A stretch of DNA of 36,201 bases from Candidatus Aenigmatarchaeota archaeon (GCA_030672375.1 DAOVGP010000010.1:1-36201); one strand, 5' to 3'; positions 7,367 to 16,318 are shown, counted from the stretch's first letter. The notes: generated by a model from the letters alone, not told the origin. Program-made: numbers and translations.

Positions 7367-7951
7367 TCACCTTAATTTTTGTGCTTTTTTCCAGGTATTC
7401 AAAGTCAATTCACCGACTTCCTTCATCGTCCTACCAAGACAAACAAACCCACCATTCTTTATAACAATAAAATTGTTATTATCCAAAACAGCCAATACCT
7501 CATTTGTCACTTCCATTGTTCCAGGTGGTTGTTTCTCTTCTGTAACAGGTGATTTCAATTTTTCAGCATTTTTTGTAATAGAATTATCATGCCCATGGAA
7601 TATCGCATTGACATCACCTCGTGTATTGTAAATTAGAAAATGCATGATAGACTCACATGATGGCTCTAGTTTACCCTCGACATAAAAAGTGTTGCTGTAA
7701 ACATCATAATTATCTACGTAAACAAAATTATCGTTGCTTAAGTTTTCTTTTGTTTTCAAAGTCGTCCCTGTTATTATAAACCCGTCTTCTGTTCTGAAAC
7801 TTAAATTACCAGTAGATGCTCCATCTCTGGGCAAAGTCAAATTATTTTTATTGAATTGATTGCACCAATGTTTTAACTCTTCAATATTTTTGTCGTTAGG
7901 AATTTCATCAGAAATAAAAATCGTCTTGAACTTTACTCTTTTTTCTTGCAT
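7367..7951 (-). CDS. class II aldolase/adducin-family protein (fuculose-phosphate aldolase-like)
   Basis: Class II sugar-phosphate aldolases cleave ketose-1-phosphates to DHAP and an aldehyde with a bound metal. In the 194-residue protein the catalytic acid is visible in EPSCE (E100), and two metal-binding histidines sit 19 and 21 residues later in FHGHD (H119, H121), the spacing seen in FucA. The usual third histidine, in an NHG motif, is missing: the corresponding site reads KNGGFVCLG (165-173), encoded GGT. Metal binding may be altered or another residue may substitute. Homologues in the MTA/5'-deoxyadenosine DHAP shunt split 5-methylthioribulose-1-phosphate or 5-deoxyribulose-1-phosphate, which suits the neighbours mtnP and mtnA. 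Function is therefore inferred, with a caveat about the missing ligand. Confidence 0.8.
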   Translation of the reverse strand: MQEKRVKFKTIFISDEIPNDKNIEELKHWCNQFNKNNLTLPRDGASTGNLSFRTEDGFIITGTTLKTKENLSNDNFVYVDNYDVYSNTFYVEGKLEPSCESIMHFLIYNTRGDVNAIFHGHDNSITKNAEKLKSPVTEEKQPPGTMEVTNEVLAVLDNNNFIVIKNGGFVCLGRTMKEVGELTLNTWKKAQKLR

Positions 7952-7987
7952 TGAACCACTTGAATAATTTTTTAATCATACGTGGAT

Positions 7988-9013
7988 TTATCTATGTGGT
8001 TCAACTATTACTTTAATAGATTCATTAGCTTCAGCAACCAACTGGAAACCTTTACCAATTTCTTCCAAACTTAATCTGTGTGTTATCATATCCTTAACGT
8101 TTATTTTACGAGATTGAATAAATTCTATAGCTTCCTCAATATCCACAGGGGCAGCAGCGTATGTTGTTGTTAAAGTCGCTTGACTCATCCAAAACTCATT
8201 GAACGGTAAAGGAATTTCAACACCTGAATCAGTCGGAGCAAAGAATAGAATAGTACCTCCACCATCCACAGATTTTAAAGCTTGTTCTATAGCTGATACA
8301 GCCCCTGTACAAACTATAACACGATCCGCTAATCTTCCTTCATTAACTTCTCGTACACGTGCAGATACATCTTCTTTAGCATTAATAACTTCATCTGCTC
8401 CAAACTTCTTCGCCGCTTTCATCCGATATTCGTTTATATCAGTCGCAATTATTTTTTCAGCCCCAAGTACACGAGCCAATTGAATATGAAGTAATCCAGA
8501 CAATCCACTCCCTAACACGACTACAGTATTACCTTTTTTTAGATCAGCTCTTCTCCGTCCTCTTATAACACAACCCAAAGGTTCTATAAACGTTCCCTCT
8601 TCAAAAGACATTTCATCAGGCAACAAGAATGTCCCTAATTCTACATTTATCTTTGGCACTCGAATAAATTCAGAAAAACCGCCAGGATCAAAGTTAGTTG
8701 TATGTAAAGTCCTACAAATAGTATGGTGCCCATTCAAACAATATCTACATTCATTGCAAGGAACATGGTGCGATACAAAAACTCTATCTCCCACTTTGAA
8801 ATCTTTCACATTCTTTCCAATCTCAACGATCTCTCCACTCATTTCATGTCCTAGAACTCTTGGTGCTTTTTTAATTCGGTACCACTCCATTACATCGCTA
8901 CCACAAATTCCGCATGCCATAGTTTTTATTAATAATTCATCCGGACCAATCTTTGGTTTTGGCATTTCTTCTATTCTAACGTCTTTATTGTTGTAATACA
9001 TTGCTACGCGCAT
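7988..9013 (-). CDS. zinc-dependent medium-chain alcohol dehydrogenase
   Basis: The 341-residue protein belongs to the MDR family. The catalytic zinc site is formed by C37 (GICGSD), H56-E57 (LGHE) and probably E144 (IEPLG). The structural zinc site has four cysteines in CNECRYCLNGHHTIC (86-100). The Rossmann loop is GSGLSG (168-173), and an aspartate in ATDINE (192) points to NAD rather than NADP. Relatives include sorbitol and threonine dehydrogenases. In DHAP-shunt clusters an alcohol dehydrogenase reduces the aldehyde released by the aldolase, which is the likely role here although substrate is unproven. The gene lies between the LsrF-like and class II aldolases on the same strand with short gaps, consistent with one operon. 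Confidence 0.9.
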   Translation of the reverse strand: MRVAMYYNNKDVRIEEMPKPKIGPDELLIKTMACGICGSDVMEWYRIKKAPRVLGHEMSGEIVEIGKNVKDFKVGDRVFVSHHVPCNECRYCLNGHHTICRTLHTTNFDPGGFSEFIRVPKINVELGTFLLPDEMSFEEGTFIEPLGCVIRGRRRADLKKGNTVVVLGSGLSGLLHIQLARVLGAEKIIATDINEYRMKAAKKFGADEVINAKEDVSARVREVNEGRLADRVIVCTGAVSAIEQALKSVDGGGTILFFAPTDSGVEIPLPFNEFWMSQATLTTTYAAAPVDIEEAIEFIQSRKINVKDMITHRLSLEEIGKGFQLVAEANESIKVIVEPHR

Positions 9014-9033
9014 AACATCAACAAATTTATGTG

Positions 9034-9831
9034 TTACTTTTTCTTTCCTTTCTTAAGACCTTCAAACAATTCATTGGCTTCTTTTGGTGTGGCATCTTCA
9101 TGAATTATCGATCTTAATGCTTTTATCATAGCAACTGGATGTTCGTTTTTCCAGACGTTTCTTCCTAAGTTCACACCAATAGCACCTTTTTGCATGCCAT
9201 CATACACGAATTCAAACACTTCAAGTTCTGTGTCTACTTTAGGTCCCCCTGCCATGACAACAGGAACTGGACATCCTTCTACAACTTTTTCAAAATTTTC
9301 ACACCAGTATGTTTTTACTATTCTTGCACCTAGTTCAGCAGCAATTCTACAACATAGAGCAAGATAACGAGCTGTTCTTTTTTCCATTTCTTTACCTACA
9401 GCAGTAACTGCCATCACTGGCATACCATATTCTTCAGCTTCATCAACGAGTCTCGCGAGATTTAACAGTGTTTGATGTTCATACTTACTTCCAACAAATA
9501 TAGAAAGGCCTACGGCAGATGCGTTAAGGCGTACAGCTTCTTTTATAGAAGTAGTAATTCCCTCATTCGCCAAATCTTCACCAACCACACTAGTTCCACC
9601 AGAAACTCTCAAGATGATTGGTTTAGTATTATTCGGATCTATACAATTACGCAAAACTCCCTTAGTAACAAAAATCGCATCACAATAGGGAAGTAATGGT
9701 TTTACAGTCTCGCCTGGTTTTTCCAATTTTGTGGTTGGTCCTTGAAAATATCCATGATCTATCGGCAAGAATAAACAATGACCATCTTTCTGTATCAATC
9801 TTGACAACCTATTTTTCATTCCCCAATTCAT
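9034..9831 (-). CDS. LsrF/DhnA-type class I aldolase family protein
   Basis: The 265-residue protein aligns by eye with LsrF: IDHGYFQGPTTKLE (24-37), LPYCDAIFVTKGVLR (47-61), VGSKYEHQ (113-120) and HPVAMIKA (231-238). The Schiff-base lysine is expected at K173 in RIVKTYW, and the phosphate-binding loops include MAGGPK (193-198) and LGRNVW (222-227). In bacteria LsrF transfers an acetyl group from the AI-2 breakdown product to CoA. Other archaeal relatives are fructose-bisphosphate aldolases or the ADH synthase of aromatic amino acid synthesis. Sequence favours LsrF-like, but no other lsr gene is present, so the in vivo substrate is unknown. ATG 9831 has a strong SD (GGAGGTG), and mtnA lies directly upstream. 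Confidence 0.82.
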   Translation of the reverse strand: MNWGMKNRLSRLIQKDGHCLFLPIDHGYFQGPTTKLEKPGETVKPLLPYCDAIFVTKGVLRNCIDPNNTKPIILRVSGGTSVVGEDLANEGITTSIKEAVRLNASAVGLSIFVGSKYEHQTLLNLARLVDEAEEYGMPVMAVTAVGKEMEKRTARYLALCCRIAAELGARIVKTYWCENFEKVVEGCPVPVVMAGGPKVDTELEVFEFVYDGMQKGAIGVNLGRNVWKNEHPVAMIKALRSIIHEDATPKEANELFEGLKKGKKK

Positions 9832-9850
9832 GGGAACACCTCCTTAAATA

Positions 9851-10915
9851 TTAATCAAATAATCTTTTAATCTCATTGGGTTTAATAATTCCTTTCTCTG
9901 TTATTAATCCTGTCACATATTTTGCAGGAGTAACATCGAAAGCAGGATTTTTTACGTGAGATCCTTTAGGTACTATTCTGATTTTCTTCAATTCCCCTTG
10001 AGAGAATCCCCACATATGAGTTACTTCTTCCTCATCTCTTTCCTCAATCGGTATGTCTTTTCCATATTTAATGCTCATATCAATGGTGGTAGTTGGCAAA
10101 GCCACATAAAACGGAATCTTGTTTTCTTTTGCAATCACTGCTTTTTCATAAGTTCCTATCTTGTTCGCAACATCACCTTTTGCAGTTGTTCTATCTGACC
10201 CAACGATACAAATATCAATTTCTCCGTTTCTCATGTAGTGACCAGCAGCATTATCCACTATAACAGCATGATCAATTCCTTCTTGTAACATTTCCCATGC
10301 AGTTAATCTTGCACCTTGACATCTTGGTCTTGTCTCATCTACAAAAACAAATATCTTTTTCCCTCCATAATGAGCAAATCTCATTGGAGCTAAAGCTGTA
10401 CCATAATCAACAGTCGCCAAAGCCCCAGCATTGCAATGTGTTAAAACACTATCCCCATCCTTAATCAATTTGCTACCATACACACCAATATTTTTACATT
10501 TTTCAACATCTTCATCCGCAATACTGTTAGCTTCTTTAATTGCAATTTCTCTTTTTTCTTTTACTGAAATTCCTTTTTCTATCGATTTCAAAACTCTGTC
10601 TATCGCATAGAACAAGTTATATGCAGTAGGTCTGGTATTCTTTAGTGTCTCACTCGCTTTCCTAACATAATCATCAAATCCTGTGACCGGAGCCTCCATA
10701 CATGCTTGAGCCATCCCAAACCCTGCTGTTGCTCCGATAGCAGGAGCTCCCCTTACAATCATTGTTCTGATTGCTTCAGCAGTTTGTTTATGATCAAAAG
10801 AAGAATAAATCTCAAATCTATGTGGTAATTTTGGTTGGTCTATCATCTTGACTATATGACTTTCCATCCAGACGGTTCTAAACTCTTTTATCTGATTACC
10901 AATCTTAACTCTCAT
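9851..10915 (-). CDS. mtnA: methylthioribose-1-phosphate isomerase
   Basis: MtnA converts 5-methylthioribose-1-phosphate (and 5-deoxyribose-1-phosphate in some organisms) to the ribulose form. The protein has about 354 residues from ATG 10915. It shows RGAPAIGATAGFG (about 55-67), the catalytic cysteine in LTHCNAGALAT (C161) and the catalytic aspartate in IVGSDRTTAKGDVANKIGT (D241). These positions nearly match the Bacillus enzyme (C160/D240) and so support the ATG start over the upstream TTG at 10936. The archaeal paralogues eIF2B-alpha and ribose-1,5-bisphosphate isomerase are less similar in these motifs. A TATA-like box about 27 nt before ATG 10915 suggests a leaderless transcript that starts the salvage cluster. 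Confidence 0.92.
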   Translation of the reverse strand: MRVKIGNQIKEFRTVWMESHIVKMIDQPKLPHRFEIYSSFDHKQTAEAIRTMIVRGAPAIGATAGFGMAQACMEAPVTGFDDYVRKASETLKNTRPTAYNLFYAIDRVLKSIEKGISVKEKREIAIKEANSIADEDVEKCKNIGVYGSKLIKDGDSVLTHCNAGALATVDYGTALAPMRFAHYGGKKIFVFVDETRPRCQGARLTAWEMLQEGIDHAVIVDNAAGHYMRNGEIDICIVGSDRTTAKGDVANKIGTYEKAVIAKENKIPFYVALPTTTIDMSIKYGKDIPIEERDEEEVTHMWGFSQGELKKIRIVPKGSHVKNPAFDVTPAKYVTGLITEKGIIKPNEIKRLFD

Positions 10916-10934
10916 AAACCGTAATATGAGTTCC

Positions 10935-10950
10935 AAATTTTAAAAATAAT
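10935..10950 (-). promoter_or_regulatory. TATA-like promoter element of the mtnA-led cluster
   Basis: ATTATTTTTAAAATTT on the minus strand is centred about 27 nt upstream of ATG 10915, the distance expected for an archaeal TATA box serving a leaderless message. It lies between the EF-1A stop and mtnA and would let the salvage genes be transcribed apart from the translation genes upstream. Confidence 0.5.
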
Positions 10951-10966
10951 AGGAAAGGAGTTAAGA

Positions 10967-12283
10967 TTACTTTGCCTTATTCTTATCAGACTTTGATTTC
11001 TTACTAGGTTCTCTTTTTACTACTTCTAGAACAACTCCAGCAGCAACAGTCATTCCCATGTCTCTTATTGCAAACCTTGCCAATTGTGGAATATCTGCTT
11101 GTTTTTCTACAACCATAGCATGTGTTGGAACTACTTTAATCCTTGCAGCATCACCAGTCTTGATGAAATCTGGTTTTTCTTTCACTACTTGACCTGTCTT
11201 CGGATCGATTTTTGCGATTATCTCTTCTATCTTACAAGCGACAGATGCTGTTCCTAAGTGAAATACAGGTGTATATCCTGCAGTCATAACAGTTGGATGT
11301 TGAAGCACTATTATCTGCGCAGTAAATTCCTTTACTACTGTTGGTGGATTATCTGGACGTCCTGCAACATCTCCTCTTTTGATATCACCTTTTCCGACAC
11401 CACGAATATTAAAACCAATATTATCTCCTGGTCTAGCTTCTGGTTGTTGTTTGTGGAACATCTCGATTGACTTAACTTCACCCTTTGCACCAGAAGGTTC
11501 GAATATCAATGTATCCCCTTGTTTCAAAATACCAGTTTCTACTCTGCCAACAGGAACTGTTCCTACCCCTGTTACCGTATAAACATCCTGAATTGGAATC
11601 CTTAACGGTTTATCAATCGGTTGTTTTGGTGGAGTTATAGTAGCATCCATTGCCTCAACCAATGTTGGCCCTTTGTACCAAGACAAAGATTCAGATTTCT
11701 TGAAGACATTATCCCCTTTCAAACCAGACAGAGGAACGAAAGGCATATTGTCAACCTTAAAACCTATAGAACTCAATAATTTCTTTGTCCCTTCTACGAC
11801 TTCATCATATCTTTTTTGATCGAAATTTGCACTGTCCATCTTATTCACAGCAACAACGAGTTGATTTACACCCATAACTTTCATCAAGAATGCATGTTCC
11901 TTTGTTTGTTCTTGAACACCTTCCCCTGGTTTTGCAGAAACGACGAATATAGCGGCATCAGCCTGAGAAGTTCCAGTGATCATGTTCTTAACAAAGTCCC
12001 TGTGACCAGGACAATCGATTATAGTGTAGTAATATTTCTTAGTATGGAACGGACGATGCATTATATCAATAGTAAGACCACGTTCTCTCTCTTCCTTCAA
12101 TTGATCCATGACATAGGCAAACTCCCAAGTTTCTCTCTTCAATTCCTTAGCTGTGTCTTTTAACTTTCTCAATTGGTCGTCTCTTATCGCCCCAGAATCG
12201 TAAAGTAGTCTTCCGACTAGAGTAGATTTACCATGATCTACGTGTCCAGCAGTAATGATGTTGATTTTTGGTAATTCTGCCAT
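10967..12283 (-). CDS. tuf: translation elongation factor EF-1A
   Basis: EF-1A delivers aminoacyl-tRNA to the ribosome as a GTP complex. The 438-residue length is standard for archaea. Visible GTPase motifs are GHVDHGKST (13-21), the switch II region DCPGHRDFV, and AVNKMD. Domains 2 and 3 follow, with [13 protein letters not shown] and the C-terminal [14 protein letters not shown]. The tail is lysine-rich. It has its own SD and TATA box and ends the str block, EF-2 being 56 bases upstream. The gene that commonly follows, rpsJ, is displaced about 10 kb by the SAM by-product salvage genes. Confidence 0.98.
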   Translation of the reverse strand: MAELPKINIITAGHVDHGKSTLVGRLLYDSGAIRDDQLRKLKDTAKELKRETWEFAYVMDQLKEERERGLTIDIMHRPFHTKKYYYTIIDCPGHRDFVKNMITGTSQADAAIFVVSAKPGEGVQEQTKEHAFLMKVMGVNQLVVAVNKMDSANFDQKRYDEVVEGTKKLLSSIGFKVDNMPFVPLSGLKGDNVFKKSESLSWYKGPTLVEAMDATITPPKQPIDKPLRIPIQDVYTVTGVGTVPVGRVETGILKQGDTLIFEPSGAKGEVKSIEMFHKQQPEARPGDNIGFNIRGVGKGDIKRGDVAGRPDNPPTVVKEFTAQIIVLQHPTVMTAGYTPVFHLGTASVACKIEEIIAKIDPKTGQVVKEKPDFIKTGDAARIKVVPTHAMVVEKQADIPQLARFAIRDMGMTVAAGVVLEVVKREPSKKSKSDKNKAK

Positions 12284-12290
12284 TAGTTCA

Positions 12291-12335
12291 CACCTCCTCC
12301 GACACTATTTTATATTCAATCATGTTTTTAAATAT
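12291..12335 (-). promoter_or_regulatory. TATA box and Shine-Dalgarno of the EF-1A gene
   Basis: GGAGGAGGTG at 12291-12300 is an extended SD 7 nt before ATG 12283. ATATTTAAAAA at 12325-12335 is a TATA box that would start transcription near 12303, giving a short leader that includes the SD. An alternative TATA (GAATATAAAATAG, near 12305-12317) would exclude the SD and is less likely. Confidence 0.6.
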
Positions 12336-12339
12336 GTTT

Positions 12340-14529
12340 TTATTCGAGTTTAGGTACGTGTTCACTCAAACCCTTTCTCTTCCTTATCTTTAGGATTGTT
12401 TGGTCCCGTAGTTGTTTTGGAAGTCTCTCAAATATAACATCGATTAAACTATAAAAACCTTTCCCCCCTGTGGTCGATTTTAAAGAAGAGTTGAAGCCAA
12501 ACATCTCTGAGACTGGGATTTTGGATTTTATTATGGTCATTCCTCTTTCTTCTCTCATATCCAAGATTTTTCCTCTTCTGTTACCAACTTCCTTTATTGC
12601 TCCCCCCATCATTTCTGTGGGAACATCAATCCTTATGATCTGTAGTGGTTCAAGGAGAGTAGCATCAGCTCCCAACATACACGCTCTTATGGCACGCCTT
12701 ATAGCAGGAAGGATTTGACCTGGTCCTCTGTGAACAGGATCTTCATGTAGGTCAGAATCAGTTATAATAACCTTCAAACCAACGCAAGGTTCTCTCGTCA
12801 AAGGGCCTTCATCCATCCTATTAGTAAATCCTTCCTTGATCAGTTCCATAACTTCGTTCAAATATTGTACACCTTTAGTTTGATCAACAAGCATATTCTT
12901 GTTATGAATAAGTTTTAGTTTCTTTATTTCTCTCACGGGCATACCTAACTCTGACAGTTTATCCTGGAGTTGTAAGTTCTTCTTCTTTAATTTTATATTT
13001 GAAGGTACATCTCCTGATTTCATCGCATCGAGTACTTTTTTTTCTAAAGGTTCAACAAAAATACAAAATTTATTGTGTTTATTTGGTGATTTCCCTTCTA
13101 ACACTCCTGATTTCTTACTAATAGTCTCTCTGTACACGACTATAGGTGGAGATGCTTCGAACTCTATTCCTTTTTCTTTTAACTTTCTTTCCACTTTTGC
13201 ATCTAGATGCAACTCACCCAAACCCGAGACTAAGTATTCACCTGTTTCTTGATTAATCTTAACTTGAATCGTTGTATCTTCTCTCGCTAATTTCTTCAGG
13301 AAATTAATGAGTTTCACCAAGTCTTTAGGATCTTTCGGTTCCAAGGATTTAGTGACCACTGGCTCGAATACATGTTTAATCTCTTCAAATGGTTCAACTA
13401 AATAATCGGGCTCACAGATTGTTTCACCTGAGAAGGCGTCGATCAAACCAACTATTCCAACAATATTTCCTGCTGAGACTTCATCGACTTGAATTCTTTT
13501 TGCCCCTTTGTAAACACTTACTTGTTGTATTCTATTTTTCTTGTGTTGACCGACAAGATAAACCTCGTCCCCTTGTTTTATACTTCCAGAAAATATTCTT
13601 GCACATGCCACATAGCCAGCATGCGGATCAGGAACCATTTTAGTAACTACACCTATCAAATGCCCTTTACTTTCTACTGACACCATGGATTTTCCAATTT
13701 CAGATTCAAGTTCTCCTTTCCAGACCTTACCAAGTCTGTATTTTTGTGCTTCCAAAGGTGATGGTAGATGTCTAACAATTATATCTAAAATAACTTGATA
13801 TAAAGGAGCTTTCTTAGCTAATTCATCTTGTCTATTCTCATTAGTTGCATCAATAATTTCCTTGAAAGTAATCCCACTTTTTTGCATGTAAGGAATAGAA
13901 ATAGCCCATTTTCTCAATGCGGAACCAAAAGAAACAGAACCATCATTAACATTAACCACCCACTTATCTTTATACTCTTTCTCCCCGTATTTTTGAATGA
14001 GCATGTTTACTTCTCTGATAATTCTTTCAAATGTTTTTTGTATTTGATCTGGACCCAACTTAAGTTCTCTTATCAGTCTATCAACTTTATTGATGAATAG
14101 AATGGGTTTAACTCTATCTTTCAAACTCTGCATTATCACTGTTTCTGTTTGTGGCATTACACCTTCTACTGCATCTACAAGAACTATAGCACCATCAACT
14201 GCTCTCATGGCTCTGGTAACATCACCACCAAAATCAACATGACCTGGTGTATCTATCAAGTTTATCAAATAATCTTCACCTTGACAATTGTGAACCATGC
14301 TTGCATTAGCAGACCAGATTGTGATACCTCTTTCTTGTTCTTGATCGTCAGTATCCAGATAACGTCTTTGACCAGCTATTTCTGTAGAAATCATACCTGC
14401 TCCTGCAATTAAATGATCAGAGAATGTTGTTTTTCCATGATCAATATGGGCAATAGTACCAATGTTTCTTATATGATCTGGTTTATTCATCAAGTCCTTA
14501 ATTTTTTCTGCGATATCTTTTTCAGCCAT
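12340..14529 (-). CDS. fusA: translation elongation factor EF-2
   Basis: EF-2 drives ribosomal translocation with GTP. The 729-residue protein has the normal archaeal length. The GTPase domain shows AHIDHGKTTFSDHL near residues 27-40, DTPGHVDF and FINKVDRL. Later domains include GLGELHLDAKVE and the C-terminal RKRKGL tail. The diphthamide-modified histidine is expected at H600 in HEDPVHRGPGQ, so the target of diphthamide synthesis is retained. A TTTTAAAAAT box about 26 nt before ATG 14529 suggests a near-leaderless internal promoter. The gene sits in the conserved S12-S7-EF-2-EF-1A order, with one small unknown gene interposed after S7. Confidence 0.98.
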   Translation of the reverse strand: MAEKDIAEKIKDLMNKPDHIRNIGTIAHIDHGKTTFSDHLIAGAGMISTEIAGQRRYLDTDDQEQERGITIWSANASMVHNCQGEDYLINLIDTPGHVDFGGDVTRAMRAVDGAIVLVDAVEGVMPQTETVIMQSLKDRVKPILFINKVDRLIRELKLGPDQIQKTFERIIREVNMLIQKYGEKEYKDKWVVNVNDGSVSFGSALRKWAISIPYMQKSGITFKEIIDATNENRQDELAKKAPLYQVILDIIVRHLPSPLEAQKYRLGKVWKGELESEIGKSMVSVESKGHLIGVVTKMVPDPHAGYVACARIFSGSIKQGDEVYLVGQHKKNRIQQVSVYKGAKRIQVDEVSAGNIVGIVGLIDAFSGETICEPDYLVEPFEEIKHVFEPVVTKSLEPKDPKDLVKLINFLKKLAREDTTIQVKINQETGEYLVSGLGELHLDAKVERKLKEKGIEFEASPPIVVYRETISKKSGVLEGKSPNKHNKFCIFVEPLEKKVLDAMKSGDVPSNIKLKKKNLQLQDKLSELGMPVREIKKLKLIHNKNMLVDQTKGVQYLNEVMELIKEGFTNRMDEGPLTREPCVGLKVIITDSDLHEDPVHRGPGQILPAIRRAIRACMLGADATLLEPLQIIRIDVPTEMMGGAIKEVGNRRGKILDMREERGMTIIKSKIPVSEMFGFNSSLKSTTGGKGFYSLIDVIFERLPKQLRDQTILKIRKRKGLSEHVPKLE

Positions 14530-14588
14530 TTTTCTTCACGTAGATAAACTATCATTTTTAAAAGAAACTAATTTAAATGTTTTGATTT

Positions 14589-14795
14589 TTATCCAATATA
14601 TTTTACATCCTCGTCTACGTTAACTTTTCCTTTCTGCCTTTCAATCGCTTTCTTCAACTTCGCAACAAAAGCTTCCATCATAGGTAATGGTAAATACAAT
14701 TTGATTATCCTTTCCTTTCCTCTAGGAGAAAAACACATCAATTCCAAACAGAACATATTTCTTTTCCATTTTATCGAGAAAGCCTTTATCTGCAT
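14589..14795 (-). CDS. small unknown protein between S7 and EF-2
   Basis: This 68-residue frame lies in the same direction as its neighbours, 32 bases after the S7 stop and 59 before EF-2. It is lysine-rich with two hydrophobic stretches: a beta-like N-terminal half (FCLELMCFSPRGKERIIKL) and an amphipathic helix with FVAKLKKAIERQKG, then an acidic end. I do not recognise a family. Its position in a tightly packed translation operon, the good ATG and the protein-like composition argue that it is real. A ribosome- or RNA-associated role is possible from context only. Confidence 0.6.
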   Translation of the reverse strand: MQIKAFSIKWKRNMFCLELMCFSPRGKERIIKLYLPLPMMEAFVAKLKKAIERQKGKVNVDEDVKYIG

Positions 14796-14827
14796 AAAAG
14801 AATATTTTGTTTGAGTTATTTAATCGT

Positions 14828-15427
14828 TTATCTCGCTCCACTCGCTTCTCTTTCAATTCTTTCCTTCTCTTTTATTGCAGTAGATTTAGAAGCATCATTC
14901 TTGTATGCATAGAATATCTCGTTTGTTAACGCGTCTGCCATAGTTTCTTTCTTCCCAAAGGATTTTCTGTAGGCAGATTGAACTATTATGGTAAAGGCCT
15001 TATCAACTCTTCTCTGTGGCGAAGTAATAACAGCCTTTCTAACTATGATCCCGCCCATCTGGTATGAGCTTATTTCTTCCCTTAATGCTGCATTCTCAAT
15101 CGCCCTGACAAGGATTTCGATTGGGTTTTCTTTTGTTCTTTCTTCCAATTTTTCGAATACTTTTTTTATTATATTTAGTATTGTTTGTGTCTTACCAACA
15201 TTTCTGCCAGATGACAACAGATGTTTTTTTCCTCTATGCCCAGGGACCATGAGTTTGTTTACGAGTCTTTCAACTATATTCACCTTAGATTTATGGAATT
15301 TATACTGGCTATACCTACCACCAGTCTTTGGAATAATGACTGGCTCTAAGTTTATGTAAGGCTTTAAGCCAAGGTCTTTTACTTCTACGTTGAAACTCCA
15401 CTTGTTGAATAATTTAAATTCTATCAT
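14828..15427 (-). CDS. rps7: 30S ribosomal protein uS7
   Basis: The 199-residue product has the archaeal uS7 pattern: an N-terminal extension with INLEPVIIPKTGGRYSQ, then KVNIVERLVNKLMVPGHRGKKH, the helix NPIEILVRAIENAALREE and the C-terminal KSTAIKEKERIEREASGAR. uS7 binds the 3' major domain of 16S rRNA near the exit site. The gene follows rps12 by 49 bases, with AT-rich sequence that includes a possible TATA (CTTTAAATTT) near 15450. Confidence 0.97.
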   Translation of the reverse strand: MIEFKLFNKWSFNVEVKDLGLKPYINLEPVIIPKTGGRYSQYKFHKSKVNIVERLVNKLMVPGHRGKKHLLSSGRNVGKTQTILNIIKKVFEKLEERTKENPIEILVRAIENAALREEISSYQMGGIIVRKAVITSPQRRVDKAFTIIVQSAYRKSFGKKETMADALTNEIFYAYKNDASKSTAIKEKERIEREASGAR

Positions 15428-15476
15428 TTTATGTCCCCTAAAATACAGTAAATTTAAAGATAAATTAATTTAAAGC

Positions 15477-15902
15477 TTATCTAACCGGTTTTTGTTTCTT
15501 CCCACTTAAAATTTCAGAAAGAGCTACCCCATTAACAGCAACGACCTTAAACTTTAATCCCCATTGGCTTCCTACGGGTCCTCTTTGACTTCCACCCACC
15601 CCTTCGATCAATACCTCATCATGTTCATTAATATGATCTATAGCACCCGTGCCCGGGACAAAAGCTGTAACTTGAACATTATTCTTTATCAATTGTACTC
15701 TCACAGCTTTTATCATACCAGAATGGGGCTGTTTTTGTTCAATCATCCTTTTATCGATAACAATACCTCTACCTCGAGGGGCGCCTCCCAATGGATCCTT
15801 TTTAGATAGTTGTAACTGTCTCCTCATGTATGATACGTCTTTCCACTTCTGCTTCTTTCTCTTCTTCTTTAGTTTTCTTGCAGCAAACATCCCCCTTGCC
15901 AT
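15477..15902 (-). CDS. rps12: 30S ribosomal protein uS12
   Basis: The 141-residue protein is archaeal uS12. It has a basic N-terminus ([16 protein letters not shown]), [15 protein letters not shown], the accuracy-centre region [39 protein letters not shown] and [15 protein letters not shown]. It forms part of the decoding centre. ATG 15902 overlaps the nusA stop by one base (TAATG), so the two are translationally coupled. Confidence 0.97.
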   Translation of the reverse strand: MARGMFAARKLKKKRKKQKWKDVSYMRRQLQLSKKDPLGGAPRGRGIVIDKRMIEQKQPHSGMIKAVRVQLIKNNVQVTAFVPGTGAIDHINEHDEVLIEGVGGSQRGPVGSQWGLKFKVVAVNGVALSEILSGKKQKPVR

Positions 15903-16318
15903 TACTTCACCTGAATATCGGATATATTGTGAACCCTCTTCAATATCTTCTTGTATGTTTTTATTTTTTCTCCACCTCTCCCTATGACAAGCCCTCTATT
16001 AATTTTGTTGACTTTAATTTCAACTTTTATTGAATCTTCATTATTTACTATCTTAACTTCTTTACACTGTGGGATTAAATTTTTAACAAAAGTCTCGATA
16101 TCACTCGAATACTCATAAACCTTCACTTTCTTTCCAACGATTCTCTCAACATTCTTTATGGAACTCCCATTTTTACCTATAGCTAGACCAATTTTTCCTT
16201 CTTCAACTACATAGTATATCACATCGTCAGTCATGAAACAATCCCTAACAGAAACATTTGTTATGTTCTCGAATAGTGTCAAGAGCCTTATACTTTCTGT
16301 CGTGAAAGTTATGGTCAT
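15902..16318 (-). CDS. nusA: archaeal NusA (KH-domain transcription factor)
   Basis: The 138-residue archaeal NusA lacks the bacterial N-terminal and S1 regions and consists of two KH RNA-binding domains. The loops GKNGSS (about 58-63) and GRGGEK (about 113-118) are the GxxG signatures. It accompanies RNA polymerase genes in most archaea and is thought to bind nascent RNA. The start overlaps the end of the L30e gene by four bases, and its stop overlaps the rps12 start by one. Confidence 0.94.
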   Translation of the reverse strand: MTITFTTESIRLLTLFENITNVSVRDCFMTDDVIYYVVEEGKIGLAIGKNGSSIKNVERIVGKKVKVYEYSSDIETFVKNLIPQCKEVKIVNNEDSIKVEIKVNKINRGLVIGRGGEKIKTYKKILKRVHNISDIQVK

